A stretch of 37,730 nucleotides of DNA from S012-109 sp964425105 (GCA_964425105.1 CAYRLE010000017.1:1-37730), one strand, 5' to 3'; counted from the stretch's first letter, positions 23,026-31,748 are shown. Translations and numbers: made by a program. The notes: generated by a model from the letters alone, not told the origin.

Positions 23026-23721
23026 TTAAAGGCGCACCTTGATGAGCCCCGGTGCAACGACTTCTCCTTCGACGATACGCCGACTTTTGATGTTTTTCAC
23101 TTTGATCAGGTCCCCCGCGCTGCCATCCATCAGGGCCTTGCCCTTCATGCGTATCTCAAAGCCGCCTGATACTGCGAGTATGGTGACCCCCTCGCCGCGC
23201 TGGATCAGTTTCGGATTGCTGATGATCTGGGGGTTGATGACTCTGCCCGCCATGACGGCTTGTCTCAAGACCTTACCGATCAGTCTTTGCTGGTCGGTAA
23301 AATAACCGCGGTTCAGAGTGGCCAGGTCGAATTCGCTGTAGTCCAGGTCGCTGCTCTGGATGCGGCTGCCACGGGGCAGAGGGTGGCTGGCGACGAGGAC
23401 GCGGCCAATGAGTTCGATCCTGGCCGGTACATAGAGTTTCCACGGCTTGCCATCGGAGCAGCTGACGCCGATGGTGGTGTTGCCTTGCAGGCGCCCGCCC
23501 GGGGGCAGGAAGGTATGCAGCGTCTGCCCACAACGTGGCAGATGGAGCCGCTGGTCCAGGGTCCCGATGGTGACCTTGACCCTGCCCCGGGTAGGCTGGA
23601 CTTGGGACAGGACAAAGTCCCTCACGGCCTCACGGATGGTATCCAGAGGTTGATAGTTATTCCCCTGGGCGCTGAGAGGCAGCAAGGCCAACAGGCAGAT
23701 GATGAGTTTTTGTCCAGTCAT
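23026..23721 (-). CDS. flgA: P-ring assembly chaperone FlgA
   Basis: This 231-aa protein has a signal peptide (about 1-20) and acts in the periplasm as chaperone for P-ring protein FlgI. The C-terminal half is a SAF domain (VPARIELIGRVLVASHPLPRGSRIQSSDLDY) followed by the FlgA end with LIGKVLRQAVMAGRVINPQII and VSGGFEIRMKGKALMDGSAGDLIKVKN. A conserved CxxxL...CSDGKPW pair of Cys sits before the SAF domain. It is the first gene of flgA-flgM-flgN and is divergent from cheV, with 255 bp between them. Confidence 0.95.
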   Translation of the reverse strand: MTGQKLIICLLALLPLSAQGNNYQPLDTIREAVRDFVLSQVQPTRGRVKVTIGTLDQRLHLPRCGQTLHTFLPPGGRLQGNTTIGVSCSDGKPWKLYVPARIELIGRVLVASHPLPRGSRIQSSDLDYSEFDLATLNRGYFTDQQRLIGKVLRQAVMAGRVINPQIISNPKLIQRGEGVTILAVSGGFEIRMKGKALMDGSAGDLIKVKNIKSRRIVEGEVVAPGLIKVRL

Positions 23722-23775
23722 GACGATGTATCAGGTATCCGAAGGTTGCATGCTTCATTGTCTGCGTTTAGGTGA

Positions 23776-23791
23776 TACAAGATTCATGCCA
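23776..23791 (-). promoter_or_regulatory. Possible sigma-54 promoter before flgA
   Basis: On the minus strand TGGCAT, 5 bp, TTGTA resembles the sigma-54 consensus TGGCAC-N5-TTGCA and lies about 55 bp before the flgA ATG. The key C of the -12 GC is T here, so the site is doubtful. Confidence 0.3.
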
Positions 23792-23896
23792 TTGTTTTGG
23801 GAGGCAGGGTTGCAGTTATAGGCGTCTCTTTAATCCCTTCTTATTTCCTTCTTCTCATGGCGGTAAATGCCGGCACGAGAATTGATCAGAGATTTC

Positions 23897-23923
23897 TTAA
23901 GATTTGATTTCAGGCGTCGATAT
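23897..23923 (+). promoter_or_regulatory. Probable sigma-28 promoter before cheV
   Basis: TTAAGATT (23897-23904), 11 bp and GTCGATAT (23916-23923) resemble TAAAGTTT-N11-GCCGATAA, with mismatches in both boxes. The site lies 53 bp before the cheV ATG. Confidence 0.5.
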
Positions 23924-23976
23924 GATTTCTGGAGCCTGTGCGGCGCGCCTGACAGACAGCATCGGGGGAAGAAAAC

Positions 23977-24921
23977 ATGACTAGCGTAATGGATGGCGTC
24001 AACCGCTTGACGCAGCTGGCCGGTCACAACCGAATGGAACTGCTGATGTTTCATCTGGGAGACCAGCAGCGTTTTGGCATCAACGTCTTCAAGGTCCAGG
24101 AAGTGATTCACTGTCCACAGTTGACACGCATTCCCCAGTCCAATCACTTGGTGCGGGGGATAGCGGATATTCGTGGCAAGACCATCTCCGTCATCGATCT
24201 CGCCAGGGTGGTAGGCAAGAAAGGTATGGAGAATCCCGAGGAGGGGTTCATTGTGGTAACGGAATACAACAATTCTGTACAGGGTTATCTGGTGAGTGGT
24301 GTGGATCGCATCATCAACATGAACTGGGAGGAGATCCTGCCACCACCGCGGGGCATGACCAGCGCCTGTTATCTGACCGCCGTGACCCGGGTGGATGAGA
24401 AATTTGTCGGCATCATCGATGTGGAGAAAATCCTTGCCGATCTGATGCCCACCCCCATGGCAATCTCCAATGAGTTGGCGGCCGACACCCAGGCGCTGAC
24501 ACTGGAAAGCATGCATATCCTGGTAAGCGACGACTCTGCCGTGGCCCGCAAGCAGATATCCCGCCCCCTGGAACAGGTGGGAATCAAGTACGTGTTGACA
24601 AAAAATGGCAGAGAGGCCCTGGAAGTGTTGCAGGATTGGGCCGCCAGGGAACCTGACAAGATCGCCAATCTCCTCATGGTGATTTCCGATATCGAGATGC
24701 CAGAGATGGATGGCTACACACTCACTTCTGAAATCAGAAAGGACAGCCGCCTGGCCGGGCTCTATGTGCTGCTGCACAGCTCACTGAGTGGCGTGTTCAA
24801 CAAGGCCATGGTGGACAAGGTGGGCGCCAATCATTTTATTGCCAAATATGACCCGGAACTCTTGACAGGGACCGTTCTCGAGCGCATGAAACAACTGGAT
24901 CTCGCGCCGACGGCGGAATAA
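23977..24921 (+). CDS. cheV: Chemotaxis coupling/receiver protein CheV
   Basis: This 314-aa protein joins an N-terminal CheW domain (about 15-165; FHLGDQQRFGINVFKVQEVI, GIADIRGKTISVIDLARV) to a C-terminal receiver (about 178-305; SDDSAVARKQI, ISDIEMPEMDGYTL with the phosphorylated Asp, HSSLSG, and Lys in IAKYDPELL). CheV couples receptors to CheA and takes phosphate, giving an extra route of adaptation. GGGGAAG lies about 7 nt before the ATG. It is followed by a cheR gene, the usual Pseudomonas/Vibrio pairing next to flgB, and serves flagellar chemotaxis. It is likely regulated by sigma-28. Confidence 0.96.
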   Translation: MTSVMDGVNRLTQLAGHNRMELLMFHLGDQQRFGINVFKVQEVIHCPQLTRIPQSNHLVRGIADIRGKTISVIDLARVVGKKGMENPEEGFIVVTEYNNSVQGYLVSGVDRIINMNWEEILPPPRGMTSACYLTAVTRVDEKFVGIIDVEKILADLMPTPMAISNELAADTQALTLESMHILVSDDSAVARKQISRPLEQVGIKYVLTKNGREALEVLQDWAAREPDKIANLLMVISDIEMPEMDGYTLTSEIRKDSRLAGLYVLLHSSLSGVFNKAMVDKVGANHFIAKYDPELLTGTVLERMKQLDLAPTAE

Positions 24922-25034
24922 TGAATCTTTTTGCCGGTGGGCGTCAGTATTTGCCACTACTCTTGTAGGTAGTGCAGTCGCAGGCGCCTCACCGTCTGGA
25001 CAATAATAATAGATATTATGATCCGACACCCCAC

Positions 25035-25901
25035 ATGAAGACAGCAGGTTTGGCAGCACAACAGCAGATCAGTCAGCAGGATTACGAAGTAATTCGTGAC
25101 TTTCTGGAGCAGGCCTGCGGGATCGTGCTGGGTGACAACAAGCATTACCTTGTCAGCAGCCGCCTCGGTCGCCTGCTGAAAGAGCATGGACTTACATCCC
25201 TGGGGGAGCTTGTGACCTTGTTGAAGCGGCGCGGTGATCCACGCCTCCAGGCGCGTGTCATCGACGCCATGACCACCAACGAGACCTCATGGTTCCGAGA
25301 CGGATATCCCTTTGAAATATTAAAGAATACCATCCTCCCGGCCTTGGCCAGCCAGGGTGTCCGCAATGCGCGCATCTGGTCTGCCGCCTGTTCCTCGGGG
25401 CAGGAACCCTTTTCCATTAGCATGGTGATCCATGAATTCCTCCGTGGCCGTCCCGGGGCCCTGCCGGGCATCCAGGTGATTGCCACCGACATATCGCCCA
25501 CAGTCCTGAAAGGGGCACAGGAGGGGCTGTTCGACGAGTTGTCCCTGAGCCGCGGGCTCTCCCCCGAACTGAGAAAGCGCTATTTTGAAGCCACCGACGG
25601 CTTGTGGCGTATTAATGCCGCCATCCGCGAGCGGGTGGTATTCAAGGAAATCAATCTGTTGCAGAGCTTTGCCGCCTTGGGGAAATTCGATTGCATCTTT
25701 TGCCGCAATGTTCTGATCTACTTTTCCGGTGAGGTCAAGAAAGACATCCTGGCACGCATGACCGGGGCCCTGCGGCCGGGCGGTTACCTGTTCCTCGGTG
25801 GTTCGGAATCATTTGCCGCTTCCGGTGAGAATTTCGACACCGTGCGCTGTACCCGTGGCCATGTCTACAGGCTGAAGATGGAAGGGAAAGATATTAGATA
25901 A
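25035..25901 (+). CDS. cheR: Chemotaxis methyltransferase CheR, second copy
   Basis: This CheR (288 aa from ATG 25035) methylates chemoreceptors with S-adenosylmethionine. The motifs are TTNETSWFRDGYPFEIL, RIWSAACSSGQEPFSISM, ATDISPTVLKGAQEG and FDCIFCRNVLIYF. The region matching the beta-subdomain, YFEATDGLWRINAAIRERV, lacks the Gly-Pro-His-containing loop seen in the operon CheR, so it looks like the pentapeptide-independent type. An in-frame GTG at 24972 would add 21 residues; neither start has a good Shine-Dalgarno, and 25035 agrees better with the family. It follows cheV on the same strand and is the enzyme for the main flagellar receptors. Confidence 0.93.
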   Translation: MKTAGLAAQQQISQQDYEVIRDFLEQACGIVLGDNKHYLVSSRLGRLLKEHGLTSLGELVTLLKRRGDPRLQARVIDAMTTNETSWFRDGYPFEILKNTILPALASQGVRNARIWSAACSSGQEPFSISMVIHEFLRGRPGALPGIQVIATDISPTVLKGAQEGLFDELSLSRGLSPELRKRYFEATDGLWRINAAIRERVVFKEINLLQSFAALGKFDCIFCRNVLIYFSGEVKKDILARMTGALRPGGYLFLGGSESFAASGENFDTVRCTRGHVYRLKMEGKDIR

Positions 25902-25964
25902 CAAGATACCAGGGGTTGAGGGGTGCTGGCACGCCCAGTGATGGGGGGTACAGGCCCATCTACT

Positions 25965-26104
25965 CATCACCCATCACCCATCACNNNNNNNNNNNNNNNN
26001 NNNNNNNNNNNNNNNNNNNNNNNNNNNNNNNNNNNNNNNNNNNNNNNNNNNNNNNNNNNNNNNNNNNNNNNNNNNNNNNNNNNNCATCACCCATCACCCA
26101 TCAC
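25965..26104. repeat. CATCACC tandem repeat interrupted by a 100-N assembly gap
   Basis: The 7-bp unit CATCACC occurs nearly three times just before the gap (25965-25984) and nearly three times just after it (26085-26104). The 100 N (25985-26084) are therefore an assembly break inside a longer array of unknown length. The array lies between cheR and the flgB promoter in a 379-bp stretch (25902-26280) without a gene. Degenerate copies (CTCATCAC, CTCATTACC) flank it. Confidence 0.85.
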
Positions 26105-26223
26105 TCATTACCTAACTCATCACCCCACCAATCTTTGCCGGCAACGGTTGAACCTTGCCGTTGCTTCCCGTCATTTCCTGCCGCTACCACGCCAAGGCCT
26201 TGATTGTGCGATGTCTGGATCCT

Positions 26224-26239
26224 TGGCACAGGGATTGCT
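26224..26239 (+). promoter_or_regulatory. Sigma-54 promoter of the flgB operon
   Basis: TGGCAC (26224-26229), a 5-bp spacer and TTGCT (26235-26239) match the sigma-54 -24/-12 consensus in every conserved position. It is 41 bp before the flgB ATG. Sigma-54 with an activator of the FleQ/FlrC type is the known control of flgB operons in related gammaproteobacteria; the activator gene is not in the window. Confidence 0.88.
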
Positions 26240-26280
26240 ACATCTCCTGCAGGTCAAAGCAGCAAAGCGGAGTCAGGACC

Positions 26281-26670
26281 ATGAATATAGACAAGGCATT
26301 CGGCATTCACGCTACGGCGCTGGAGTTGCGCGCCCGCCGTGCCCAAGTGCTGGCAACCAATCTGGCCAATGCGGACACACCCAATTACAAGGCCAGGGAT
26401 CTGGATTTCAAGTCTGCCTTGAAAGCGGCTGCGGGTGAGCCGGCCACCACGCTGCGAACCACCAGTAAGCGCCATCTCGATGCTGCCCAGCAGGGGGGGC
26501 GGGTGGAGATGCGCTACCGTACACCTACCCAGCCGTCTGCCGACGGCAATACCGTGGATACCCAGCGTGAACAAGCGGCCTTCACCGAGAATGCCATTCA
26601 ATATCAGGTCAGCCTGACCTTTCTGAGCGGCACCATCAAGTCGCTGATGTCAGCCATCAAGGGAGAATAG
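26281..26670 (+). CDS. flgB: Flagellar proximal rod protein FlgB
   Basis: This 129-aa rod protein has the N-terminal D0 motif VLATNLANADTPNYKARD common to axial flagellar proteins and the C-terminal helix NAIQYQVSLTFLSGTIKSLMSAIKGE. It is exported by the flagellar type III system without a cleaved signal and forms the rod base with FlgC, FlgF and FliE. The start at ATG 26281 follows GTCAGGA; an upstream in-frame extension would cross the sigma-54 promoter. It is the first gene of flgBCDEFGHIJKL, 2 nt before flgC. Confidence 0.96.
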   Translation: MNIDKAFGIHATALELRARRAQVLATNLANADTPNYKARDLDFKSALKAAAGEPATTLRTTSKRHLDAAQQGGRVEMRYRTPTQPSADGNTVDTQREQAAFTENAIQYQVSLTFLSGTIKSLMSAIKGE

Positions 26671-26672
26671 TC

Positions 26673-27080
26673 ATGTCCTTGTTCAGCATCTTCGATATCG
26701 CAGGTTCTGCCATGAGTGCCCAGTCGGTGCGCCTCAACACCACGGCCAGCAATCTGGCCAACAGCGAAGCGGTGAGCGGCAGTGAGGCGGGTGCCTATCG
26801 CTCACGTCAGCCGGTGTTCGCCACCATGGTCGACAATCTCAACCGCGAGGCGGCCGGGGTCCGGGTAACCGCCATCGTGGAAGACAATTCGCCGGTGCAC
26901 AAGGAATATGCCCCCGACAATCCCCTCGCCGATGACGAGGGCTATATCTACAAATCCAACGTCAATGCCGTGGAAGAAATGGCGAACATGATTTCCGCCT
27001 CACGCTCCTACCAGAACAGCGTGGAAGTGCTGAACACTTCCAAGCAGTTGCTGATGAGCACCCTGCGGTTGGGACAATAG
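26673..27080 (+). CDS. flgC: Flagellar proximal rod protein FlgC
   Basis: This 135-aa rod protein shows the D0 helix SMLxxQSVRLNTTASNLANSEAVSG-type pattern near residue 10-35, the FlgC hallmark PNNPLADDEGYIYKSNVNAVEEMANMI-type stretch around residues 90-120 and a closing helix SYQNSVEVLNTSKQLLM. The length is normal for the family. Its start is 2 nt after flgB, with GGGAG in the flgB end as ribosome binding site. It assembles above the MS ring with FlgB. Confidence 0.96.
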   Translation: MSLFSIFDIAGSAMSAQSVRLNTTASNLANSEAVSGSEAGAYRSRQPVFATMVDNLNREAAGVRVTAIVEDNSPVHKEYAPDNPLADDEGYIYKSNVNAVEEMANMISASRSYQNSVEVLNTSKQLLMSTLRLGQ

Positions 27081-27105
27081 GCGCGTTCGCTGAAGGAGTG
27101 AATTC

Positions 27106-27777
27106 ATGAATACCATCGACAACAAGGTCCTGGAAAACCTCAATCTGAGCCGTCCCCAGGAGAAGCAAGGCGCCAAGGACAAACTGGGGCAGGAAGGGTT
27201 TCTCGAATTGATGACGGCACAACTGAATAACCAGGATCCCCTCAAGCCCATGCAGAGCGGCGAGTTTTTCACCCAGATCGCCCAGTTCAGCTCGGTGTCG
27301 GGGATGCAGGAACTGCAGAACAGTTTCCAGCAGGTGGCTTCCGCCATGTTCTCCAGCCAGGTGCTGCAGGCCTCGGCCATGATCGGGCGCTCGGTGCTGG
27401 TGCCGGGAGAGGAGGCCAGGCTGGCCGCGGGGGGCGCAGTGGAGGGCCTCGCTGAGTTGCCCGCCAGCACCGCTAATCTGCGGGTGGGGGTGTTCGATGG
27501 CAATGGCCAGCTGGTGAGGAATATGGATCTCGGTCAGCAGCCGGGTGGTGATATCGCCTTCAGCTGGGATGGCCGGGGTGACGATGGCGAGTTATTGCCC
27601 GCCGGCAACTATTACCTCAAGGCCGCCGCCCAGTATGAGGGCAACAGCGTCGCCCTCAAGACTTTCGTCGCCGCTCAGGTGGAGAGCGTGGCGGTGGGCG
27701 GCAATGGCCAGGGGGTCACACTGAATCTGGCGGGGCAGGGCGGTATCGACCTGTCCACTATCAAGCGGGTCATGTAA
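27106..27777 (+). CDS. flgD: Hook cap / hook assembly protein FlgD
   Basis: This 223-aa protein is the scaffold that caps the growing hook and is discarded later. The N-terminal part LGQEGFLELMTAQLNNQDPLKPMQSGEFFTQIAQFSSV is the FlgD hallmark. The C-terminal half holds the FlgD Ig-like/Tudor part with FSWDGRGDDGELLPAGNYYLKA. AAGGAG precedes the ATG. It precedes its partner flgE by 32 nt. Confidence 0.96.
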   Translation: MNTIDNKVLENLNLSRPQEKQGAKDKLGQEGFLELMTAQLNNQDPLKPMQSGEFFTQIAQFSSVSGMQELQNSFQQVASAMFSSQVLQASAMIGRSVLVPGEEARLAAGGAVEGLAELPASTANLRVGVFDGNGQLVRNMDLGQQPGGDIAFSWDGRGDDGELLPAGNYYLKAAAQYEGNSVALKTFVAAQVESVAVGGNGQGVTLNLAGQGGIDLSTIKRVM

Positions 27778-27809
27778 CTACTAGTTAAGGTTTCCAGAGG
27801 AGAAGCGAT

Positions 27810-29423
27810 ATGCCATTTCGTACTGCATTGAGTGGATTGAACGCGGCATCGGCCGAACTGCGCGTGATCGGTAACAACGTGGCCAATTCCAGCACCACCG
27901 GTTTCAAGAAGTCGCGGGTGCAATTTGCCGATATCTTTGCCACCGCTAATCTGGGCGCCTCGTCCAATGCCATCGGCAGCGGTGTGCGCATCGCCGATAT
28001 CGCCCAGCAGTTTTCCCAGGGCAATGTCTCGTTCACCGACAACAACCTGGATCTTGCCATCAGCGGCCAGGGTTTTTTCCGTCTCAGCGACAACGGTACT
28101 TCGGTCTACACCCGCGCCGGCTCCTTTGGCGTGGACCGCAGCGGATATCTGGTCAACAGCCAGGATCAGCGCCTCACGGGATTTCTTGCCGACAGCGTCG
28201 GCAATATTACCGGCGCCCTGGGAGACATCCAGCTGGATACTTCCGACATTGCGCCCCAGCCTACCTCCCGTGTCGATCTGGGGCTCAATCTCGATGCCTC
28301 GGCATCCATTCCTGCCGCACCGGTGACCACTTCCACGGTTGCCCTGGGCAGCAGTGGCGCCTCGCCGGTGCTGGACAGCGGCGATTCACCCGTTACTGTG
28401 GGCCCCATCAACCTGGTGGACACCTACGGGCAGCAGATAACGGGTGCCCAGTTGCAGTTTACCAATACCGGCGGCAATGATTGGGATGTCACCATCACCG
28501 GGGCCGGCGGCACTGTCTCCACAGCCTCCATGACCGTGGGCACCACCAGCACGGTGACCCTGAACTGGGATCCGGACGGCGCGGGGGCCCAGAACAGCAC
28601 GCCCATCACCATCGATGTCACGACAGTGGGGCAGGTCAGTGGTGGCGGCGGCACCGATCTCACCGCCAGCGCCAACGGGGCGCTGCAGGGAGTGTTCGAT
28701 GTCAGCGATGCCTCTACCTATAACAATTCCACGTCCCTGACGGTTTACGATTCTCTGGGGGCCTCTCATCTCGCCACGCTCTATTACCGCAAGACCGGCA
28801 TCCCCAATCAGTGGGAGAGTTATTTCTACTTTGACGGCACACGCGTCGCTGGTGCCCAGGCCAATGGCTCGGACCTGCTGGAGTTTTCCCCCGGCGGGAG
28901 CCTCTCTGCTATCAATGGGGTGGCCACGCCCCCATCCTCTTTCACTACCACGTCATTCAACCCGGGTGGCGGTGCCTCTACCATGTCCCTGGCCATGGAC
29001 TATTCCAGTGTCAGCCAGTACGGCGGCGGCTTCAATGTCAATTCCCTGCGCCAGGATGGCTACGCCACTGGCCGTCTCAGCGGAATCGATATCGATGATT
29101 CCGGCGTAATCCTGGCCCGTTTCACCAATGGCCAGTCGCGCACCTTGGCACAGATCGCCCTGGCCAATTTCAGCAATTCCCAGGGCCTGACCCAGATGGG
29201 GGACCTCAACTGGGCGGAAAGCTTTGAGTCGGGGGCTGCCCTGGTGGGGGCTCCGGGCAGTTCCAGCCTGGGATTGATCCAATCCGGCGCCCTGGAGGGG
29301 TCCAATGTGGATCTGACCGAGCAACTGGTCAACATGATCACCGCGCAGCGGAATTTCCAGGCCAATGCCCAGGTCATCTCCACCGCCGACACCATCACCC
29401 AGGCGATTATCAATATCCGTTAA
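27810..29423 (+). CDS. flgE: Flagellar hook protein FlgE
   Basis: This 537-aa protein forms the hook. The N-terminus (FRTALSGLNAASAELRVIGNNVANSSTTGFKKSR) and the C-terminus (GSNVDLTEQLVNMITAQRNFQANAQVISTADTITQAIINIR in the family sense) are the conserved D0/D1 parts. The middle, about 150-350, is rich in Thr, Ser and Gly and forms the exposed D2/D3 domains; it makes this FlgE longer than the enteric form (about 400 aa) but within the range of aquatic gammaproteobacteria. A Shine-Dalgarno GAGGAG lies before the ATG. Confidence 0.96.
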   Translation: MPFRTALSGLNAASAELRVIGNNVANSSTTGFKKSRVQFADIFATANLGASSNAIGSGVRIADIAQQFSQGNVSFTDNNLDLAISGQGFFRLSDNGTSVYTRAGSFGVDRSGYLVNSQDQRLTGFLADSVGNITGALGDIQLDTSDIAPQPTSRVDLGLNLDASASIPAAPVTTSTVALGSSGASPVLDSGDSPVTVGPINLVDTYGQQITGAQLQFTNTGGNDWDVTITGAGGTVSTASMTVGTTSTVTLNWDPDGAGAQNSTPITIDVTTVGQVSGGGGTDLTASANGALQGVFDVSDASTYNNSTSLTVYDSLGASHLATLYYRKTGIPNQWESYFYFDGTRVAGAQANGSDLLEFSPGGSLSAINGVATPPSSFTTTSFNPGGGASTMSLAMDYSSVSQYGGGFNVNSLRQDGYATGRLSGIDIDDSGVILARFTNGQSRTLAQIALANFSNSQGLTQMGDLNWAESFESGAALVGAPGSSSLGLIQSGALEGSNVDLTEQLVNMITAQRNFQANAQVISTADTITQAIINIR

Positions 29424-29449
29424 GGCCGAGGCCTGAGGAGTAGCCAATC

Positions 29450-30193
29450 ATGGATCGCATGTTGTACGTCGCCATGGCAGGCGCCAAGCAGATGATGCTG
29501 GCCCAGGCCGTTAACACCAACAACCTCGTGAATGCCAACACCACAGGATTCCGCGAGGACCTCGCCCTGTTCGACAGCAAACCCTTGCCGGGCCAGGGTT
29601 TGCCGAGCAGGATCTATGCCCAGGCCGAGCACAAGGGCGTGAATCTTGCATCGGGTCCCATGGTGGAGACCGGGCGCGACCTGGATGTCGCCATCCAGGG
29701 CAAGGGCTGGATCGCGGTGCAGGATGCCGAGGGCGGAGAGGCCTATACCCGCGCCGGCAATCTCAAGATTACCGCCTTGGGTGGGCTGGTGACGGCCGAC
29801 GGACTACCGGTGCTGGGCAACAGCGGCGTGTCTATCGCCATTCCGCCCGCCGCCAAGGTGGAGATCGGGCGCGACGGCACCATCACCATCCAGCCGCCGG
29901 GGCAGAGTCCCCAGGCCCTGGCCGTGGTGGACCGCATCAAGCTGGTCAATCCCGATGAGGGCCTGCTCTATAAGGACGGCAATGGGCTAATCCGCCTGCG
30001 CGATGGCAGCATCGCCGAGACCGATGCCGGCGTGACTTTGGAGGCGGGTAAGTTGGAAATGGGCAACGTCAATGCCGTCGAGGCCATGGTGAACATGATC
30101 TCCCTGTCACGGCAGTTCGAGATGAGCATCAAAATGATGAACATCGCCAAGGAAAACGACAGCGCTTCGGCGCAATTGATGCGCATTACCTGA
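29450..30193 (+). CDS. flgF: Flagellar proximal rod protein FlgF
   Basis: This 247-aa rod protein starts MDRMLYVAMAGAKQMMLAQ, the usual FlgF opening, and keeps VNTNNLVNANTTGFREDL. The closing GNVNAVEAMVNMISLSRQFEMSIKMM helix matches the family. Length is normal. It links FlgB/FlgC to the distal rod protein FlgG. TGAGGAG lies 8 nt before the ATG. Confidence 0.96.
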   Translation: MDRMLYVAMAGAKQMMLAQAVNTNNLVNANTTGFREDLALFDSKPLPGQGLPSRIYAQAEHKGVNLASGPMVETGRDLDVAIQGKGWIAVQDAEGGEAYTRAGNLKITALGGLVTADGLPVLGNSGVSIAIPPAAKVEIGRDGTITIQPPGQSPQALAVVDRIKLVNPDEGLLYKDGNGLIRLRDGSIAETDAGVTLEAGKLEMGNVNAVEAMVNMISLSRQFEMSIKMMNIAKENDSASAQLMRIT

Positions 30194-30223
30194 AGTACAA
30201 CGAAGTAAAAGAGGAATGACACC

Positions 30224-31009
30224 ATGAGCCAAGCACTATGGATCGCCAAGACGGGGCTGGAAGCCATGCAGACCAAGATGGCCGTAATCACCAACAACCT
30301 GGCCAACGTCAATACTGCCGGCTACAAGCGCGGCCGCCCCGTATTTGCGGACCTGCTCTATCAGAACGTGCGCCAGGTGGGTGCCCAGTCATCGCAGAAT
30401 GCGCTCCTGCCCACGGGCCTCAGCCTCGGCACCGGCGTCAAGACCGTGGCCACGGAGAAGGTCTTTACCCAGGGCAATGTCATGGAGACCGGCAATCCAC
30501 TGGATCTTGCCGTGCAGGGCAAGGGCTTCTTCCAGATCCTGATGCCGGATGGCACCATGTCCTACAGCAGAAACGGCAGCTTCCACCTCAATGAGCAGGG
30601 GCAGATGGTGACTTCCAGCGGCCTGGTGCTGCAGCCCGCCATCACCATTCCCTCCGATGCCCAGAACATCACTGTCGGCACCGATGGTTCGGTGAGCGTC
30701 ACCCTTCCGGGCAGTGCCACGCCCAGCCAGGTGGGCACCATCCAACTGGCGAATTTCGTCAATGCCAGCGGCCTGCAGCCCATCGGTGACAACCTCTATC
30801 TGGAGTCGGCCGCCAGCGGCACGCCGCAGAGCGGCAACGCCGGGCAGAACGGCCTGGGCACCATGCTGCAGGGCTCCCTGGAGACCTCCAATGTCAATGT
30901 GGTGGAATCCCTGGTCAACATGATCGAGACCCAGCGCAGTTACGAGATGGTGTCCAAGGCCATCCAGGCCACCGACCGGATGCTCGAATACGTCAACAAC
31001 AATATCTGA
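30224..31009 (+). CDS. flgG: Flagellar distal rod protein FlgG
   Basis: This 261-aa protein begins LWIAKTGLEAMQTKMAVITNNLANVNTAGYKRGR and ends with the conserved SNVNVVESLVNMIETQRSYE helix, both typical for FlgG, which forms the drive shaft crossing the P and L rings. The length equals that of the enteric protein (260 aa). The gene follows flgF by 30 nt with AGAGGAATG before the ATG and precedes the L-ring gene flgH. Confidence 0.97.
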   Translation: MSQALWIAKTGLEAMQTKMAVITNNLANVNTAGYKRGRPVFADLLYQNVRQVGAQSSQNALLPTGLSLGTGVKTVATEKVFTQGNVMETGNPLDLAVQGKGFFQILMPDGTMSYSRNGSFHLNEQGQMVTSSGLVLQPAITIPSDAQNITVGTDGSVSVTLPGSATPSQVGTIQLANFVNASGLQPIGDNLYLESAASGTPQSGNAGQNGLGTMLQGSLETSNVNVVESLVNMIETQRSYEMVSKAIQATDRMLEYVNNNI

Positions 31010-31027
31010 TGCCGGGGTTGCCCAGCC

Positions 31028-31720
31028 ATGAAGCTACAAACACTCATCCCCTTGCTGCTGACGGCGCTGCTGTTGCCGGGCTGCGCCACCATGGCGCCCC
31101 AGGAACAGCCGCCACTGGTGGACTATGGCGCCTTGCCGCTGCCACCGCAGCATGCCAACAATGGTTCCATCTATCAGGCTGGTTACAGCACGGCATTGTT
31201 CGAGGATGTGCGTGCCCACCGCGTGGGCGATATCCTGACGGTGATCCTGACGGAAGAGACCAAGGCGAGCAAGAGCGCCAGCACATCGGTCTCCAAGGAG
31301 AACACCACCGACGTGCAGAATCCCACCCTGTTCGGCAAGGCCCTGTCGTTGGGCTCCATCACCGACAAGAAACTGCCCAGTCTCGAACAGCAACTCAGTT
31401 CATCCAAGGAGTTCGCCGGCAGCGGCAAGAGCGATCAGAGCAATAAACTCACCGGCAGCATCCAGGTGATCGTCGTCGAGGCGCTGCCCAACCATTATCT
31501 GCGCATTGCCGGTGAGAAGACCCTTACCATCAACCAGGGTGACGAGCGGGTGCGGCTGACGGGCATCGTCAGGCCCCAGGATATCCGCGTGGACAATTCC
31601 ATTCCCTCCACCCGGGTCGCCAATGCCATGATTACCTACAGCGGCTCGGGCATGGTGGCGGATGCCAACGACATGGGCTGGCTGGCCAGATTCTTCAACA
31701 GCAAGTGGTTCCCCTTCTGA
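31028..31720 (+). CDS. flgH: Flagellar L-ring protein FlgH
   Basis: This 230-aa outer-membrane lipoprotein has the lipobox LPGC with Cys19 and the FlgH motifs GSIYQAG..TALFEDVRAHRVGDILTVILTE, TGSIQVIVVEALPNHYLRIAGEK and the closing YSGSGMVADANDMGWLARFFNSKWFPF. It forms the L ring, the bushing of the rod in the outer membrane. The length is normal. It starts 18 nt after flgG. Confidence 0.97.
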   Translation: MKLQTLIPLLLTALLLPGCATMAPQEQPPLVDYGALPLPPQHANNGSIYQAGYSTALFEDVRAHRVGDILTVILTEETKASKSASTSVSKENTTDVQNPTLFGKALSLGSITDKKLPSLEQQLSSSKEFAGSGKSDQSNKLTGSIQVIVVEALPNHYLRIAGEKTLTINQGDERVRLTGIVRPQDIRVDNSIPSTRVANAMITYSGSGMVADANDMGWLARFFNSKWFPF

Positions 31721-31748
31721 ACGCAGGCAGCGCAAAGAGAGAAACGAG

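Noticed and set aside
25965..26104. CRISPR array at the repeat with the assembly gap
   Set aside because: The unit is only 7 bp with no spacers and no cas genes; it is a simple tandem repeat.
25916..26438. ORFs reading through the N run
   Set aside because: They depend on unknown bases and on the CATCACC repeat; flgB has a normal start at 26281.
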